A DNA stretch of 64,000 nt from Arthrobacter agilis (lineage in GTDB: Bacteria; Actinomycetota; Actinomycetes; Actinomycetales; Micrococcaceae). Below the pieces are notes generated by a model, which was given only the letters and a program-made list of their open reading frames with translations, made no database searches and was not told the origin of the DNA. Positions 42,250-50,615 of the stretch are shown piece after piece. Numbering within the stretch: the stretch's first letter is position 1; every line of letters starts with the position of its first letter. The stretch covers positions 1 to 64,000 of the forward strand of contig NZ_NFSC01000029.1 of NCBI RefSeq assembly GCF_002157505.1, given 5' to 3'. Made by a program: the position numbers and the translations under genes.

Positions 42250-43167
42250 ATGACCTCCGAGAGCACAGCAGGATCGACCGACCAGTACACCTTCCAGAAC
42301 CCCGTCACGCGGTTCGAGAGCATCGCGCCTCCGGAGCAGCAGTCCCCTGAACCGGGGCTCGACGCCGAGCTGGCACCCAAGGCCGACCGCGGCGAGACGT
42401 CCTACCGCGGGACGGGACGCCTCGAGGGGCGCAAGGCACTCATCACCGGTTCCGATTCCGGTATCGGGGCGGCCGTCGCCATCGCCTACGCACGCGAGGG
42501 TGCCGACGTCGCCCTGTCCTACCTCCCCGAGGAGGAGGAAGACGCCCAGGTCATCAAGGGACTCATCGAGGACGCCGGACGGAAGGCGGTGTGCATCCCG
42601 GGTGACCTCAAGGATCCCGAGTACTGCACCTCGCTGGTCCAGCAGGCCGTCGACGCACTCGGCGGGCTCGACATCCTCGTCAACAACGCCGCCAAGCAGG
42701 TGGCCATCGAATCGCTCGAGGAACTCAGCGACGAGCAGCTGGACCACACGTTCAAAACGAACATCTACTCGTTCTTCCGCGTGACCAGGGAGGCTCTCAA
42801 GCACCTCCAGCCCGGCTCGGCCATCATCAACTCCACGTCCATCCAGGCCTACGAGCCGTCGCCTACCCTCCTGGACTACGCGAGCACCAAGGCCGCAATC
42901 AACAACTTCACCAAGGGACTCGCTCAGCAGCTCGCACCCAAGGGCATCCGCGTGAACGCCGTGGCACCGGGTCCCATCTGGACGCCGCTGCAGATCTCGG
43001 GCGGCCAGCCCAAGGAGGCCCTGCCCGAGTTCGGCAAGAGCACACCGCTGGGCCGCGCCGGCCAGCCCACCGAACTCGCCCCCGCGTACGTCTTCCTGGC
43101 GTCGTCCGAGGCTAGCTACGTGCTCGGCGAGACCCTGAACGTCAACGGTGGGATGCCGTCGCCCTGA
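42250..43167 (+). CDS. SDR-family oxidoreductase, general-stress type (YdaD/YghA-like)
   Basis: A 305-residue SDR with a 60-residue N-terminal extension (FQNPVTRFESIAPPEQQSPE, then PGLDAELAPKADRGETSY) that is characteristic of the YdaD/YghA/YhxC group. The cofactor loop is TGSDSGIG (66-73), with Ser195-197 and the Tyr210/Lys214 pair in DYASTKAA. Bacillus homologues are part of the general stress regulon. The ATG has an AGGGAG site. A very strong terminator follows at 43187. Confidence 0.9.
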   Translation: MTSESTAGSTDQYTFQNPVTRFESIAPPEQQSPEPGLDAELAPKADRGETSYRGTGRLEGRKALITGSDSGIGAAVAIAYAREGADVALSYLPEEEEDAQVIKGLIEDAGRKAVCIPGDLKDPEYCTSLVQQAVDALGGLDILVNNAAKQVAIESLEELSDEQLDHTFKTNIYSFFRVTREALKHLQPGSAIINSTSIQAYEPSPTLLDYASTKAAINNFTKGLAQQLAPKGIRVNAVAPGPIWTPLQISGGQPKEALPEFGKSTPLGRAGQPTELAPAYVFLASSEASYVLGETLNVNGGMPSP

Positions 43168-43186
43168 GCCGTGCAGCACCCAAACG

Positions 43187-43227
43187 ACGGAACAGCCCCG
43201 GACTCGTCGAGTCCGGGGCTGTTCCGT
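43187..43227. terminator. bidirectional terminator
   Basis: A perfect 17-bp stem (43187-43203 with 43211-43227) with a 7-base loop lies between two convergent genes (SDR stop 43167, membrane-protein stop 43248), so it can serve both. Confidence 0.8.
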
Positions 43228-43247
43228 TGGTACTGCCGGTGGGCGTG

Positions 43248-44300
43248 CTACTCGGCGTCGAGGGCGTCGAAGTCGGCGCGGTCGATCTTCCGGTGGTAGC
43301 GCATCCCGGCGAGACCGCCCAGGATCGCGCCGAGAAGTGCGACGGCGGCGACCACGAGAAGGCCGATGAGCCCGGGGCCCGTGAGCTCCTGGGCGGAGGG
43401 GACGCCGAGGTTCTGGAACCGATCGGTGATGTTCGCCTGGTTACCGACGATGAAGCCGATGATGGCGAGCACGACGGCGACGATGATGGCCCAGAGCCAG
43501 ACCGCGACGCCCTGCTTCACGCCGCTGAAGCGGGCCATGCGCCCTGCGACATACCCTCCGGCGAAGTAGGAGAGCAGGAGGATGACGCCGAAGACCACGG
43601 CGGCGGTCAGGCCCGCGGTCTGCGCTTCACCCGATCCGATCCTCACGTCCGCAGGGGTGAGGTCGGCGCCGACGCCGAAGAGCGCGGCCAGTGCGCCGAC
43701 GAGGGCCGACAGGAGGACGAACATCCCGGTCGCGGTGAGCCAGCCGAAGAACGCCGAGCCGAACTTCATGCCACCGAAGTGCTCCTTCTCGCGTCGGTGG
43801 AGCAGCTTGCGGTCTTCCAGGCTCGGCACCCCGGCTCCAGCAGTCGTGCTTCGTGGCACGTCGCGCTCGCGGTCCCGGTCACCGTCGGTGCGGGCGGACC
43901 GCTTGGTGGCGGTCACCGGGACGACCTGCGTCTGGGGCGTCGTGTCCTCGTTGCGCGGCGAGGCATCGCGCGACGCCGAGATCGGCGCCGGGGTGTACGC
44001 GCGGGTCGGAGTGCTGTCCGAGGTGTCCGAGTACATGCCCGGGATGTAGTCGCCGCTGGTGTCGTCCTCCGACGAGTAGGCGCCGGGCACGTAGTCGCTC
44101 CCGCCGCCGTCGTAGGAGTCGGCCCGTGTCGCGCCGGTCCCGCGGCCGTCGGCAGGAGTGCTGTCGGCACGTCCGGCACTGCTGGCGCCTGCGCCCGACC
44201 GCCCGGTGTCGATCAGTTCGGTGGGGTTGTCGGGATCGTCGGCGCGACGGCCCCCCGCCCGACGATCGCCGTCCGTGTTCCCTGTTCCTGGTGTACTCAC
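43248..44300 (-). CDS. membrane protein with a long disordered N-terminal tail
   Basis: A 350-residue protein of unknown function. Residues 1-165 are hydrophilic and low-complexity (Asp, Gly, Ser, Thr, Arg) and include two copies of a DYxPGxYS motif (SDYVPGAYS and GDYIPGMYS). Then come a charged LEDRKLLHRREKEHFGG segment and four hydrophobic helices (near 180, 230, 265 and 310), with GGYVAGRMARFSGVKQG between helices 2 and 3. It ends in a basic/acidic tail. Similar tail-plus-four-helix proteins are common in Arthrobacter but I do not know a function. ATG 44300 precedes the conserved part without an obvious ribosome site. Confidence 0.8.
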   Translation of the reverse strand: MSTPGTGNTDGDRRAGGRRADDPDNPTELIDTGRSGAGASSAGRADSTPADGRGTGATRADSYDGGGSDYVPGAYSSEDDTSGDYIPGMYSDTSDSTPTRAYTPAPISASRDASPRNEDTTPQTQVVPVTATKRSARTDGDRDRERDVPRSTTAGAGVPSLEDRKLLHRREKEHFGGMKFGSAFFGWLTATGMFVLLSALVGALAALFGVGADLTPADVRIGSGEAQTAGLTAAVVFGVILLLSYFAGGYVAGRMARFSGVKQGVAVWLWAIIVAVVLAIIGFIVGNQANITDRFQNLGVPSAQELTGPGLIGLLVVAAVALLGAILGGLAGMRYHRKIDRADFDALDAE

Positions 44301-44426
44301 TGGTCCTCCTGATATCAGGGCCCGCAGGCTCCCTAAGTTGCCTTAGTATTTCCTCCAGTATTCCACGGCGTTCATCCATCGGGCCGGTGCCACTTCGTGC
44401 CGCATCCGAGGTGCAAGACTGGGACC

Positions 44427-44927
44427 ATGGATCTACAGGTCTTCATGACGGTCGTGTGCGGGGCGCTGATCGCCGTCGGTATCGCGGGAGTAGTGGTCCC
44501 GGTCCTGCCGGGGAGCATCCTGATCATCGTGTCGCTCCTCGCTTGGGCGCTCACCGTGACGAGCACCGAGGGCTGGGCGGTGTTCTCGATCGGCACCGTG
44601 TTCGCCGGGGCCGGCCTCGCTGCCGGCCTCGTCCTCACCGGCCGGACCCTCAGGCAGCGTTCCATCCCGGGCAGGTCGGTGACCATCGGAGTCCTAGCCG
44701 GGATCATCGGCATGTTCGTGATCCCCGTCGTCGGCCTGTTCGTCGGATTCGCCCTCGGGTTGTTCGCCAGTGAGTACGTACGGCAGCGCGACGCCGGAGC
44801 CGCCCTGAGGTCGAGCCTGCACGCGCTCAAGGCGACGGGGCTCGGTATCCTCGCCGAGCTGGCCCTCGCCTGCCTTGCCGGGACCACCTGGGTGATCGGC
44901 GTCTGGATCTACTTCGCCACGAGGTGA
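44427..44927 (+). CDS. DUF456 family membrane protein
   Basis: A 166-residue protein with four or five hydrophobic helices and two Gly-rich repeats (GIAGVVVPVLPGSILIIVSL and GVLAGIIGMFVIPVVGLFVG) typical of DUF456, a family of small bacterial membrane proteins of unknown function. ATG 44427 fits the family start; the open frame extends 10 codons upstream. It is divergent from the membrane protein at 43248 across 126 bp and convergent with the GH15 gene (stops 3 bp apart). Confidence 0.8.
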   Translation: MDLQVFMTVVCGALIAVGIAGVVVPVLPGSILIIVSLLAWALTVTSTEGWAVFSIGTVFAGAGLAAGLVLTGRTLRQRSIPGRSVTIGVLAGIIGMFVIPVVGLFVGFALGLFASEYVRQRDAGAALRSSLHALKATGLGILAELALACLAGTTWVIGVWIYFATR

Positions 44928-44930
44928 CGG

Positions 44931-46700
44931 TCAGGATTTACCCGAGATGGACAGGGCCGCCACGATCAGTGCGAGATGGCTCAGTCCCTGGGGGATGTTG
45001 CCCATGAAGGAGTTGTCGGAGGGTTCGATCATCTCCGACATGATGCCGACGTCGTTCGCGAGCGGCAGGAGCTCCTCCATCAGGTCCACCGCCTCGTCGC
45101 GGCGGCCGACGGCGACGAGCGCCGACACCACCCAGTAGGCGCACGCCACGAAGGTCGCTTCCTCATCCTGCATGCCGCTGTAACGGTAGAGCAGCGGACC
45201 CGCGCCGAGTTCCTCGCGCAGGGCGTCGATGGTGGACGACATGCGCGGTCCCGTGTCGAATCCGCTGATCGCATGCAGGAGGATCGAGGCGTCCAGCTCC
45301 GTGGTCCCGGGATACCAGATGTAGCTCTGCCGCTTCTCCGACCAGCCGTGCTCGTGCACCCAGTCCCGGATGCGGTCGCGCTCCGCGGACCACCGCTGCA
45401 CGGGGCCCTGCAACTGGCCGTGCTCGGCGAGCAGCACGGCGCAGCGCAGTGCGTTCCAGCAGCCGAGCTTGGACGTGACGTAGTGCCGTTCCTCCGGCAG
45501 TTCCCACATGCCGGCGTCGCGGCGCTGCCAGATGTCGCAAGTGAGGTCCGCGAGGTCGGCGAGCTGCCGCATGGTCGCGGGATCGAGCACGTGGCCGGCC
45601 TGGACATACTGCCAGACGATGTCGAACACGTCGCCGAAGACGCCCAGCTGCAGTTGCCCCGCCGCCGGGTTCCCGTCGACCACGGGACCGTTGTTGCGCC
45701 ATCCGGTGGCATCCGGACGATGGGTGCCCTCAGGGATGCCGCCGTTGAGGCGGGTGAACACCTGGAGGTCGGGGCCCTGGGACCGGAGGTTCTTGAGCAT
45801 CCAGGACGCGGCACCATGCACCTCCTCGCGGAGCCCTGCGCGGGTCAGGGAATGCAGCGTGTAGGCGGTGTCCCGCACCCACGCGTAGCGGTAGTCCCAG
45901 TTCTTGCCGCCCGCCGCGCTTTCCGGCAGGGAGGTGGTCGCGGCGGCAGCAATCGACCCGGACGGACTGTGCAGCAGCAGTTTCAGGGTGAGGGCGCTGC
46001 GCAGGACGGCGTGCCGGTAGTTGCCGTCGTAGGCGAAGTTGTCCGACCAAGCCTGCCAGTTGCGGATGGTGCGGTCCACGCCGTCGTCGATGGTCCGCGG
46101 GTCGGGGAGCGGCAGCGGCTCGCCGTGCGTGGAGACCACCGCGACGAGGTGCCGCGATCCGGCCGACGTCGTGAAGGCTCCCTCGACGGATTGGCCCTCC
46201 GGTGTCTTCAGGCCGTGGTCGATGCCGAGGACACCGAGACCGACCGCGTCGATGCGGAGGACGGGGTGCTCCGGACCGTTGTCGAGCCAAGGCGAGGCGG
46301 AGCCGAAGCAGGTGCCCGGCCTGACGCGCCATGCCATCTCCACATGTCCGGTCAGGCCGTCGACCCGGCGGGCCAGTTCACCCCAGGGCAGCCTGCCGGC
46401 CACGCCGGTGTTCAGTGAGTCGGTGACGCGGACAGTGCCGGTCGCGGTGGTGTAGGTCGTCTCGAGGACGTTCGAGCCGTCCGCGTACCGGCGTTCCACC
46501 GTGAACTCCGCCGTGGGTGCCAGGGCCAGGAAGCCTTCGCCCGCATCGAGCAGGCGGGCGAAGGCCGGCGTGGAATCGAGGTCCGGAGTGGGGTACCAGT
46601 CGATGGATCCGTCGAGCGCCACCAGGGCGACCGTGCGCCCGTCACCGATAGCGGCGTAGGAGCGGATGTCGGCGAAGCCGTCCTCGTCACGCAGCGCGAT
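44931..46700 (-). CDS. GH15-family glucoamylase/trehalase-like protein (start codon non-canonical)
   Basis: An (alpha/alpha)6-barrel glycosidase of about 590 residues. The N-terminus (ADIRSYAAIGDGRTVALVAL, then DGSIDWYPTPDLDS) and the KNWDYRYAWVRDT motif are diagnostic; no signal peptide. The first canonical start in frame is GTG 46622, but conserved sequence clearly extends upstream to about 46700 in the same frame. There a textbook GGAAGGGA ribosome site (46707-46714) stands 6 bases before an ATC codon at 46698-46700, and no ATG, GTG or TTG exists before the in-frame stop at 46740. I set the start at this ATC. Family members cleave alpha-glucosides or trehalose. Confidence 0.8.
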   Translation of the reverse strand: MALRDEDGFADIRSYAAIGDGRTVALVALDGSIDWYPTPDLDSTPAFARLLDAGEGFLALAPTAEFTVERRYADGSNVLETTYTTATGTVRVTDSLNTGVAGRLPWGELARRVDGLTGHVEMAWRVRPGTCFGSASPWLDNGPEHPVLRIDAVGLGVLGIDHGLKTPEGQSVEGAFTTSAGSRHLVAVVSTHGEPLPLPDPRTIDDGVDRTIRNWQAWSDNFAYDGNYRHAVLRSALTLKLLLHSPSGSIAAAATTSLPESAAGGKNWDYRYAWVRDTAYTLHSLTRAGLREEVHGAASWMLKNLRSQGPDLQVFTRLNGGIPEGTHRPDATGWRNNGPVVDGNPAAGQLQLGVFGDVFDIVWQYVQAGHVLDPATMRQLADLADLTCDIWQRRDAGMWELPEERHYVTSKLGCWNALRCAVLLAEHGQLQGPVQRWSAERDRIRDWVHEHGWSEKRQSYIWYPGTTELDASILLHAISGFDTGPRMSSTIDALREELGAGPLLYRYSGMQDEEATFVACAYWVVSALVAVGRRDEAVDLMEELLPLANDVGIMSEMIEPSDNSFMGNIPQGLSHLALIVAALSISGKS

Positions 46701-46739
46701 GGCCAGTCCCTTCCCGCTCCCGGGCGGCGCCCGTAGCTG

Positions 46740-46862
46740 CTACCTGCCGTAGGTGCCCTTGTACCGCGTCTTGTTGGCCCGCGGCTGCTGGGTGGCCCGG
46801 CGCTTGTTCAGCACGCGGGACGCGACGATGGGCACCAGGGCCCAGATGATCCTCTTCAGCAT
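46740..46862 (-). CDS. small basic protein (40 aa)
   Basis: ATG 46860-46862 with an AAGGA site 7 bases upstream encodes MLKRIIWALVPIVASRVLNK, then a Lys/Arg/Gln-rich tail ending YKGTYGR. A short hydrophobic helix plus a basic tail suggests membrane association. I know similar short proteins in Arthrobacter genomes but no function. It ends 39 bp before the GH15 start and is probably cotranscribed with it. Confidence 0.6.
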   Translation of the reverse strand: MLKRIIWALVPIVASRVLNKRRATQQPRANKTRYKGTYGR

Positions 46863-46925
46863 GGTGATGTCCTTACGGTCGGTGACCGGCGTCGGCTGGC
46901 GCGGTCGTTATCATCATCCTACTTA

Positions 46926-48398
46926 CTATCCCTGGCCCGTCTGCCCCTCGGTGACGAAGGCCCGCAGGGCCCGGAGCTGGGCGTCCCGTGCTACGGGGTT
47001 GAGGTACATCATGTGTCCGGCCTCGTGGTAGTGGTGCGTGAACCGGGCGCGCGCGGCGTCATCGAGATTCATGTGCGCCCACACGTACTCGGCGGCGAAG
47101 TGCGGCGTCGCGCCGTCGTGGTAGCCGTAGTCCACGTGGACCCGCAGCGTGGGATTGTGCACGAGGAGCCGCTCAAGGACGCCCGAGACGTCCACGGGTG
47201 CACCCTCGAACGTCCTGTAGCTCCACGGCTGCACGCGGGCGGTCAGGATCTCGTAGGGGAGGTCGTTCTCGTAGCCGAGCTCGGCACGGACGTAGTGGTT
47301 CATGGCGGCCGAGTAGGGCCCCGTGATGGCCCGGATGCTCGGGTCGTCGAAGGAGTCGGACGACTGCAGGTTCTCGGGCCGCGCGGCGAACCGACCATCG
47401 ATGCGGCCGACGGACAGACCTTCGGACCGCAGGAGCTCTGCGGCGAACTCGTGGTACGCCCAGCGGAGGTTCGTGCGGCGGATGAAGCCCTCGTCGAGGG
47501 TGGTGATGGCGTGAAGGCGCGCGACGGCCTCGTCGTACTCCTCGGAGGTCAGCCGCGTGCCCTGCGTCAGGGCGTAGCCGAAGTCCCGGGCTGCGTACTC
47601 CTCGGCCTCGCGGACCACCTCCGAGAGCTCCCGGTCGCCGTGCCGGCCGTGGTAGTGGGCGATCGCGGCATAGGTGGGCAGGTGCAGCGCATAGGGGAGG
47701 TCGCTTCCGGGGAAGAACCGCAGGGTGGACATGTTGAGCACCGTCGAGATGAGGCCGAGCCCGTTGACCGCCATGCCGTACGCATCGAAGAGCCGCCCGG
47801 CCACCGCCACGGCCCGGAGAGTCCCGTAGGACTCCCCGACGAGGTACTTGGGGGAGAGCCAGCGGTTGTTGCGCGTGGTCCAGAGCCGGACGACCTCCGC
47901 CACAAGGTCCCTGTCCTGCACGAACGCGTGGAACTCGTCCGCCTTCTCGCCCTCGACGACGCGGGAGAAACCGGTGTTCACGGGATCGATGAGGACGAGG
48001 TCGCTCGACTCGAGCAGGCTGTCGGGGTTGTCGACGAGCCCGAAGGGCGCGGGCGTCATGGTCCCGACGTCGCCGGACTCCACGAGGCGCGGCCCCAGCA
48101 GGCCCAGATGCAGCCAGACGGAGGCGGAGCCGGGGCCACCGTTGAACGCGAAGGTCACGGGCCGTCCCGGCTCGGCATCCTGTTGCGTGTACGCGACGAC
48201 GAAGATCTCGGCCTTCGGCTTGAATCCGTCCGCCTTGCCGTCCTTCGTCTCCTCGCGCCGCAGCACGAGGCGTCCGGTCGTCGTGGTGTACTTCAGGCCC
48301 GAGGGGGAGGTGTGCTCCCGGACGGCGAAATCGTCCGACACCTCCTTCGCCTCCGAGGTGCCCGACTCCTTCTCTGTGTCCTTCGTCTCATCAGCCAT
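46926..48398 (-). CDS. serine carboxypeptidase-like S10 family peptidase
   Basis: A 490-residue S10-type hydrolase. FNGGPGSASVW (85-95) is the oxyanion/substrate motif, the nucleophile is Ser190 in LVGESYGTLR, Asp is in VHVDYGYHDGATP and His in HEAGHMMYL. The acidic N-terminus (MADETKDTEKESGTSEAKEV) is not a signal peptide, so it is cytoplasmic, like many bacterial S10 homologues. It lies 63 bp after the 40-aa gene start on the same strand. Confidence 0.9.
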   Translation of the reverse strand: MADETKDTEKESGTSEAKEVSDDFAVREHTSPSGLKYTTTTGRLVLRREETKDGKADGFKPKAEIFVVAYTQQDAEPGRPVTFAFNGGPGSASVWLHLGLLGPRLVESGDVGTMTPAPFGLVDNPDSLLESSDLVLIDPVNTGFSRVVEGEKADEFHAFVQDRDLVAEVVRLWTTRNNRWLSPKYLVGESYGTLRAVAVAGRLFDAYGMAVNGLGLISTVLNMSTLRFFPGSDLPYALHLPTYAAIAHYHGRHGDRELSEVVREAEEYAARDFGYALTQGTRLTSEEYDEAVARLHAITTLDEGFIRRTNLRWAYHEFAAELLRSEGLSVGRIDGRFAARPENLQSSDSFDDPSIRAITGPYSAAMNHYVRAELGYENDLPYEILTARVQPWSYRTFEGAPVDVSGVLERLLVHNPTLRVHVDYGYHDGATPHFAAEYVWAHMNLDDAARARFTHHYHEAGHMMYLNPVARDAQLRALRAFVTEGQTGQG

Positions 48399-48434
48399 GC
48401 CAGAAGACTACCGGTAGTTCCCCGAGGCAACAGC

Positions 48435-50000
48435 TCAGCTGTCGGCCGCCGTCGCTTCCCGCTGCCGGTCGGACGACGCCGGATGGGCGCCGGGACCGCG
48501 GACGGCGCCGGCGTCGCGCTCCCATGCGCGGTTCTGCTGGGGCCTCGCGAAGAACAGGGCTGCCGCGAAACCGACGATGATCACGCTGGCCGGCAGGTAG
48601 AGGGACTGCCCCATGGAGAGGGCGTACCCCGCCTTCGCCTCCTCGGGAAGGGCCGTCCCGGGGGTTGCGCTGATTCCCCCACCTCCGAGGTTGGCCATCA
48701 GGCGGGACTGCATCACGGCCGCGACGGCGGCACTGCCGAGGACGGCGCCCATCTGCCGGGTCGTGTTGTAGACGCCGGATCCCGCTCCGGCGAGGGACGG
48801 TGCGAGGTTGCGGGTGGCCGTCAGGGACACCGGCGCCCAGATCCCGGCGCTCGAGAGGCCGAGCAGGGAGATGGGCAGCAGGAGTTGCCAGATGGGGACG
48901 TCCGGGGTGAGGATCGAGCCCATCCAGAAGAGGGCCACGGACATCGCGGCAAAACCGGCGATGGCGATGTACTTGGGGTTGCTGCGCTGCACGTACTTGC
49001 CGACGAACGGGGCGAGGACACCCGAGATGACGGCCATCGGGGTCAGCAGGAGGGCTGCCTGCGTGGGCGAGAGGCCTCGCACCGTCTGCGCGTAGAGCAT
49101 GAGCGGCAGCGACATGGTGGTGATCGAGAAGCCCATCGCGGTGATGGACGTGTTGGCGAGGGAGAAGTTGCGGTCGCGGAACAGCTTGAGGGGAATCAGC
49201 GGCTCTCCGCGGTTGAACCTCTGCCAGGCGACGAAGGCGACGAGCAGGAGGATGCCCGTGATGATGAGCGACCACACGGAGAGGGGGCCTGCGATCGTCC
49301 CCCAGTCGTAGCTCTCGCCCTCCTGGATGCCGAAGACGAGGCAGAAGAGGCCGGCCGCGCTGAGGAACACCCCGAGCATGTCGAAACGGTGCGACGTCGT
49401 CGGGAGGGTGGGAACGAGGCGTGCGGCGAGGATGAATCCCACCACGCCCACGGGGACGTTGATGAAGAAGATCCATTCCCATCCGGCGGAGTCGACGAGC
49501 ACCCCACCCAGGACGGGCCCGACGAGTGTCGCGACACCGGCCACGGATCCCCAGAGGCCCATGGCCGCGCCGCGGCGCTCGGGCGGGAAGATCCGGGTGA
49601 TGACGGACATGGTCTGCGGGGTCATGAGCGCGGCGCCCAGGCCCTGCAGGACGCGGGCGATGATGAGGGCTTCAACGGTTCCGGACAGCCCGCACCACGC
49701 GCTCGAGAGCGTGAAGACCACGAGCCCCACGAGGTAGACCCGCTTCGGTCCGAAGCGGTCCCCGAGCCTGCCCGTGACGAGCAGCGGTACGGCGTAGGCC
49801 AGCAGGTAGGCACTCGTCACCCAGATGACGCTGTCGATGCCTGCGCCCAGCCCCTCCATGATGGCGGGCGTGGCGACGGACACGATGGTCGAATCGACGA
49901 GGATCATGAAGAACCCGATGACGAGCGACCACAGGGCCGGCCAGGGCCGGACGTCGTCCTGGAGCGGGGCAGGCGCTGCCTGGGAGGGATTGCTGGACAT
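48435..50000 (-). CDS. DHA2-family MFS multidrug efflux transporter (EmrB/QacA type)
   Basis: A 521-residue protein with 14 predicted helices. Motif GRLGDRFGPKRVYLVG and the antiporter motif C (GPVLGGVLVDSAGWEWIFFI) identify a drug:H+ antiporter. The N-terminus MSSNPSQAAPAPLQDDVRPW precedes helix 1. Substrate is unknown. It lies alone, divergent from tRNA-Ala. Confidence 0.88.
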   Translation of the reverse strand: MSSNPSQAAPAPLQDDVRPWPALWSLVIGFFMILVDSTIVSVATPAIMEGLGAGIDSVIWVTSAYLLAYAVPLLVTGRLGDRFGPKRVYLVGLVVFTLSSAWCGLSGTVEALIIARVLQGLGAALMTPQTMSVITRIFPPERRGAAMGLWGSVAGVATLVGPVLGGVLVDSAGWEWIFFINVPVGVVGFILAARLVPTLPTTSHRFDMLGVFLSAAGLFCLVFGIQEGESYDWGTIAGPLSVWSLIITGILLLVAFVAWQRFNRGEPLIPLKLFRDRNFSLANTSITAMGFSITTMSLPLMLYAQTVRGLSPTQAALLLTPMAVISGVLAPFVGKYVQRSNPKYIAIAGFAAMSVALFWMGSILTPDVPIWQLLLPISLLGLSSAGIWAPVSLTATRNLAPSLAGAGSGVYNTTRQMGAVLGSAAVAAVMQSRLMANLGGGGISATPGTALPEEAKAGYALSMGQSLYLPASVIIVGFAAALFFARPQQNRAWERDAGAVRGPGAHPASSDRQREATAADS

Positions 50001-50114
50001 GGTGGAAAGGCTACTCCCACGGGCTGACGCTCCGGAGGCCGTGCCCGGTCCGTGCGCCGCTTTGGGCTAACGCCGCCCTCTTGGGTACAGTGTTGGTGTT
50101 CGGAAGTGGTATCC

Positions 50115-50187
50115 GGGGCTTTAGCTCAGTTGGTAGAGCGTTTCGTTCGCAATGAAAAGGTCAGGGGTTCGATTCCCCTAAGCTCCA
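50115..50187 (+). tRNA. tRNA-Ala (anticodon CGC)
   Basis: A 73-base cloverleaf: acceptor GGGGCTT pairs with AAGCTCC including the G3-U70 wobble that identifies tRNA-Ala, D arm GCTCAGTTGGTAGAGC, anticodon loop TTCGCAA with CGC reading GCG codons, T arm AGGGG/CCCCT with TTCGATT, discriminator A. The 3' CCA is not encoded. Confidence 0.95.
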
Positions 50188-50200
50188 CGATTCGAAAAGA

Positions 50201-50232
50201 AGAGGCGAGGCTCCTGCAGGAGCCTCGCCTCT
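50201..50232 (+). terminator. terminator after tRNA-Ala
   Basis: A perfect 14-bp stem (50201-50214 with 50219-50232), a TGCA tetraloop and following T residues lie 13 bp after the tRNA. Confidence 0.85.
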
Positions 50233-50258
50233 TTCGTCTCGGGCCGTCGGAGGATGGC

Positions 50259-50525
50259 CTATTCCTCGGCAGCCTTCCGCGCCCAGGGGCGTGCCGCCAG
50301 GATGCGGGCCAGGGGTCCGAGCCACGACATCACCACCAGGAGGGTGAACGTGCTGCTCAGTGAGGATCCCAGGGTGGTCGAGGGGACGAGCTGGTGGAAG
50401 CCCACCAGGAGTGCCGCCACCAGCAGGAGCTTCTTGAGGCCGTTGAGCACCTGCTGCGGAACAGGCCGCGGCCACGGTGTGAAATCGACCGTATCGGTGT
50501 CCCGGGGCGGATCTTCCGGACTCAT
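50259..50525 (-). CDS. small membrane protein (88 aa)
   Basis: ATG 50525 has an AGGAGG site 5 bases upstream. The protein has a hydrophilic N-terminus (MSPEDPPRDTDTVDFTPWPR) and two hydrophobic helices (KKLLLVAALLVGF and FTLLVVMSWLGPLARILA). No family recognised. Convergent with tRNA-Ala. Confidence 0.7.
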   Translation of the reverse strand: MSPEDPPRDTDTVDFTPWPRPVPQQVLNGLKKLLLVAALLVGFHQLVPSTTLGSSLSSTFTLLVVMSWLGPLARILAARPWARKAAEE

Positions 50526-50615
50526 GCGGCCCTCCTCTGCAGTGCGGCGTGGAGTCCCATTATCCCCGGTTCCCGCGCCGGCGACGGACCGGATTCCCGA
50601 ACGGCAGCGCGGGTG

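Noticed and set aside
47013-50027. Very long open frame (about 1,000 codons) on the plus strand opposite the S10 peptidase and MFS genes
   Set aside because: It is antisense to two well-supported genes, has biased low-complexity composition (His, Arg, Gly, Asp) and no domain; such frames are common in high-GC DNA.
50115-50187. tRNA-Ala as an attachment site for an integrated element
   Set aside because: No integrase and no repeated tRNA 3' end is seen in the window; downstream genes look core-type.
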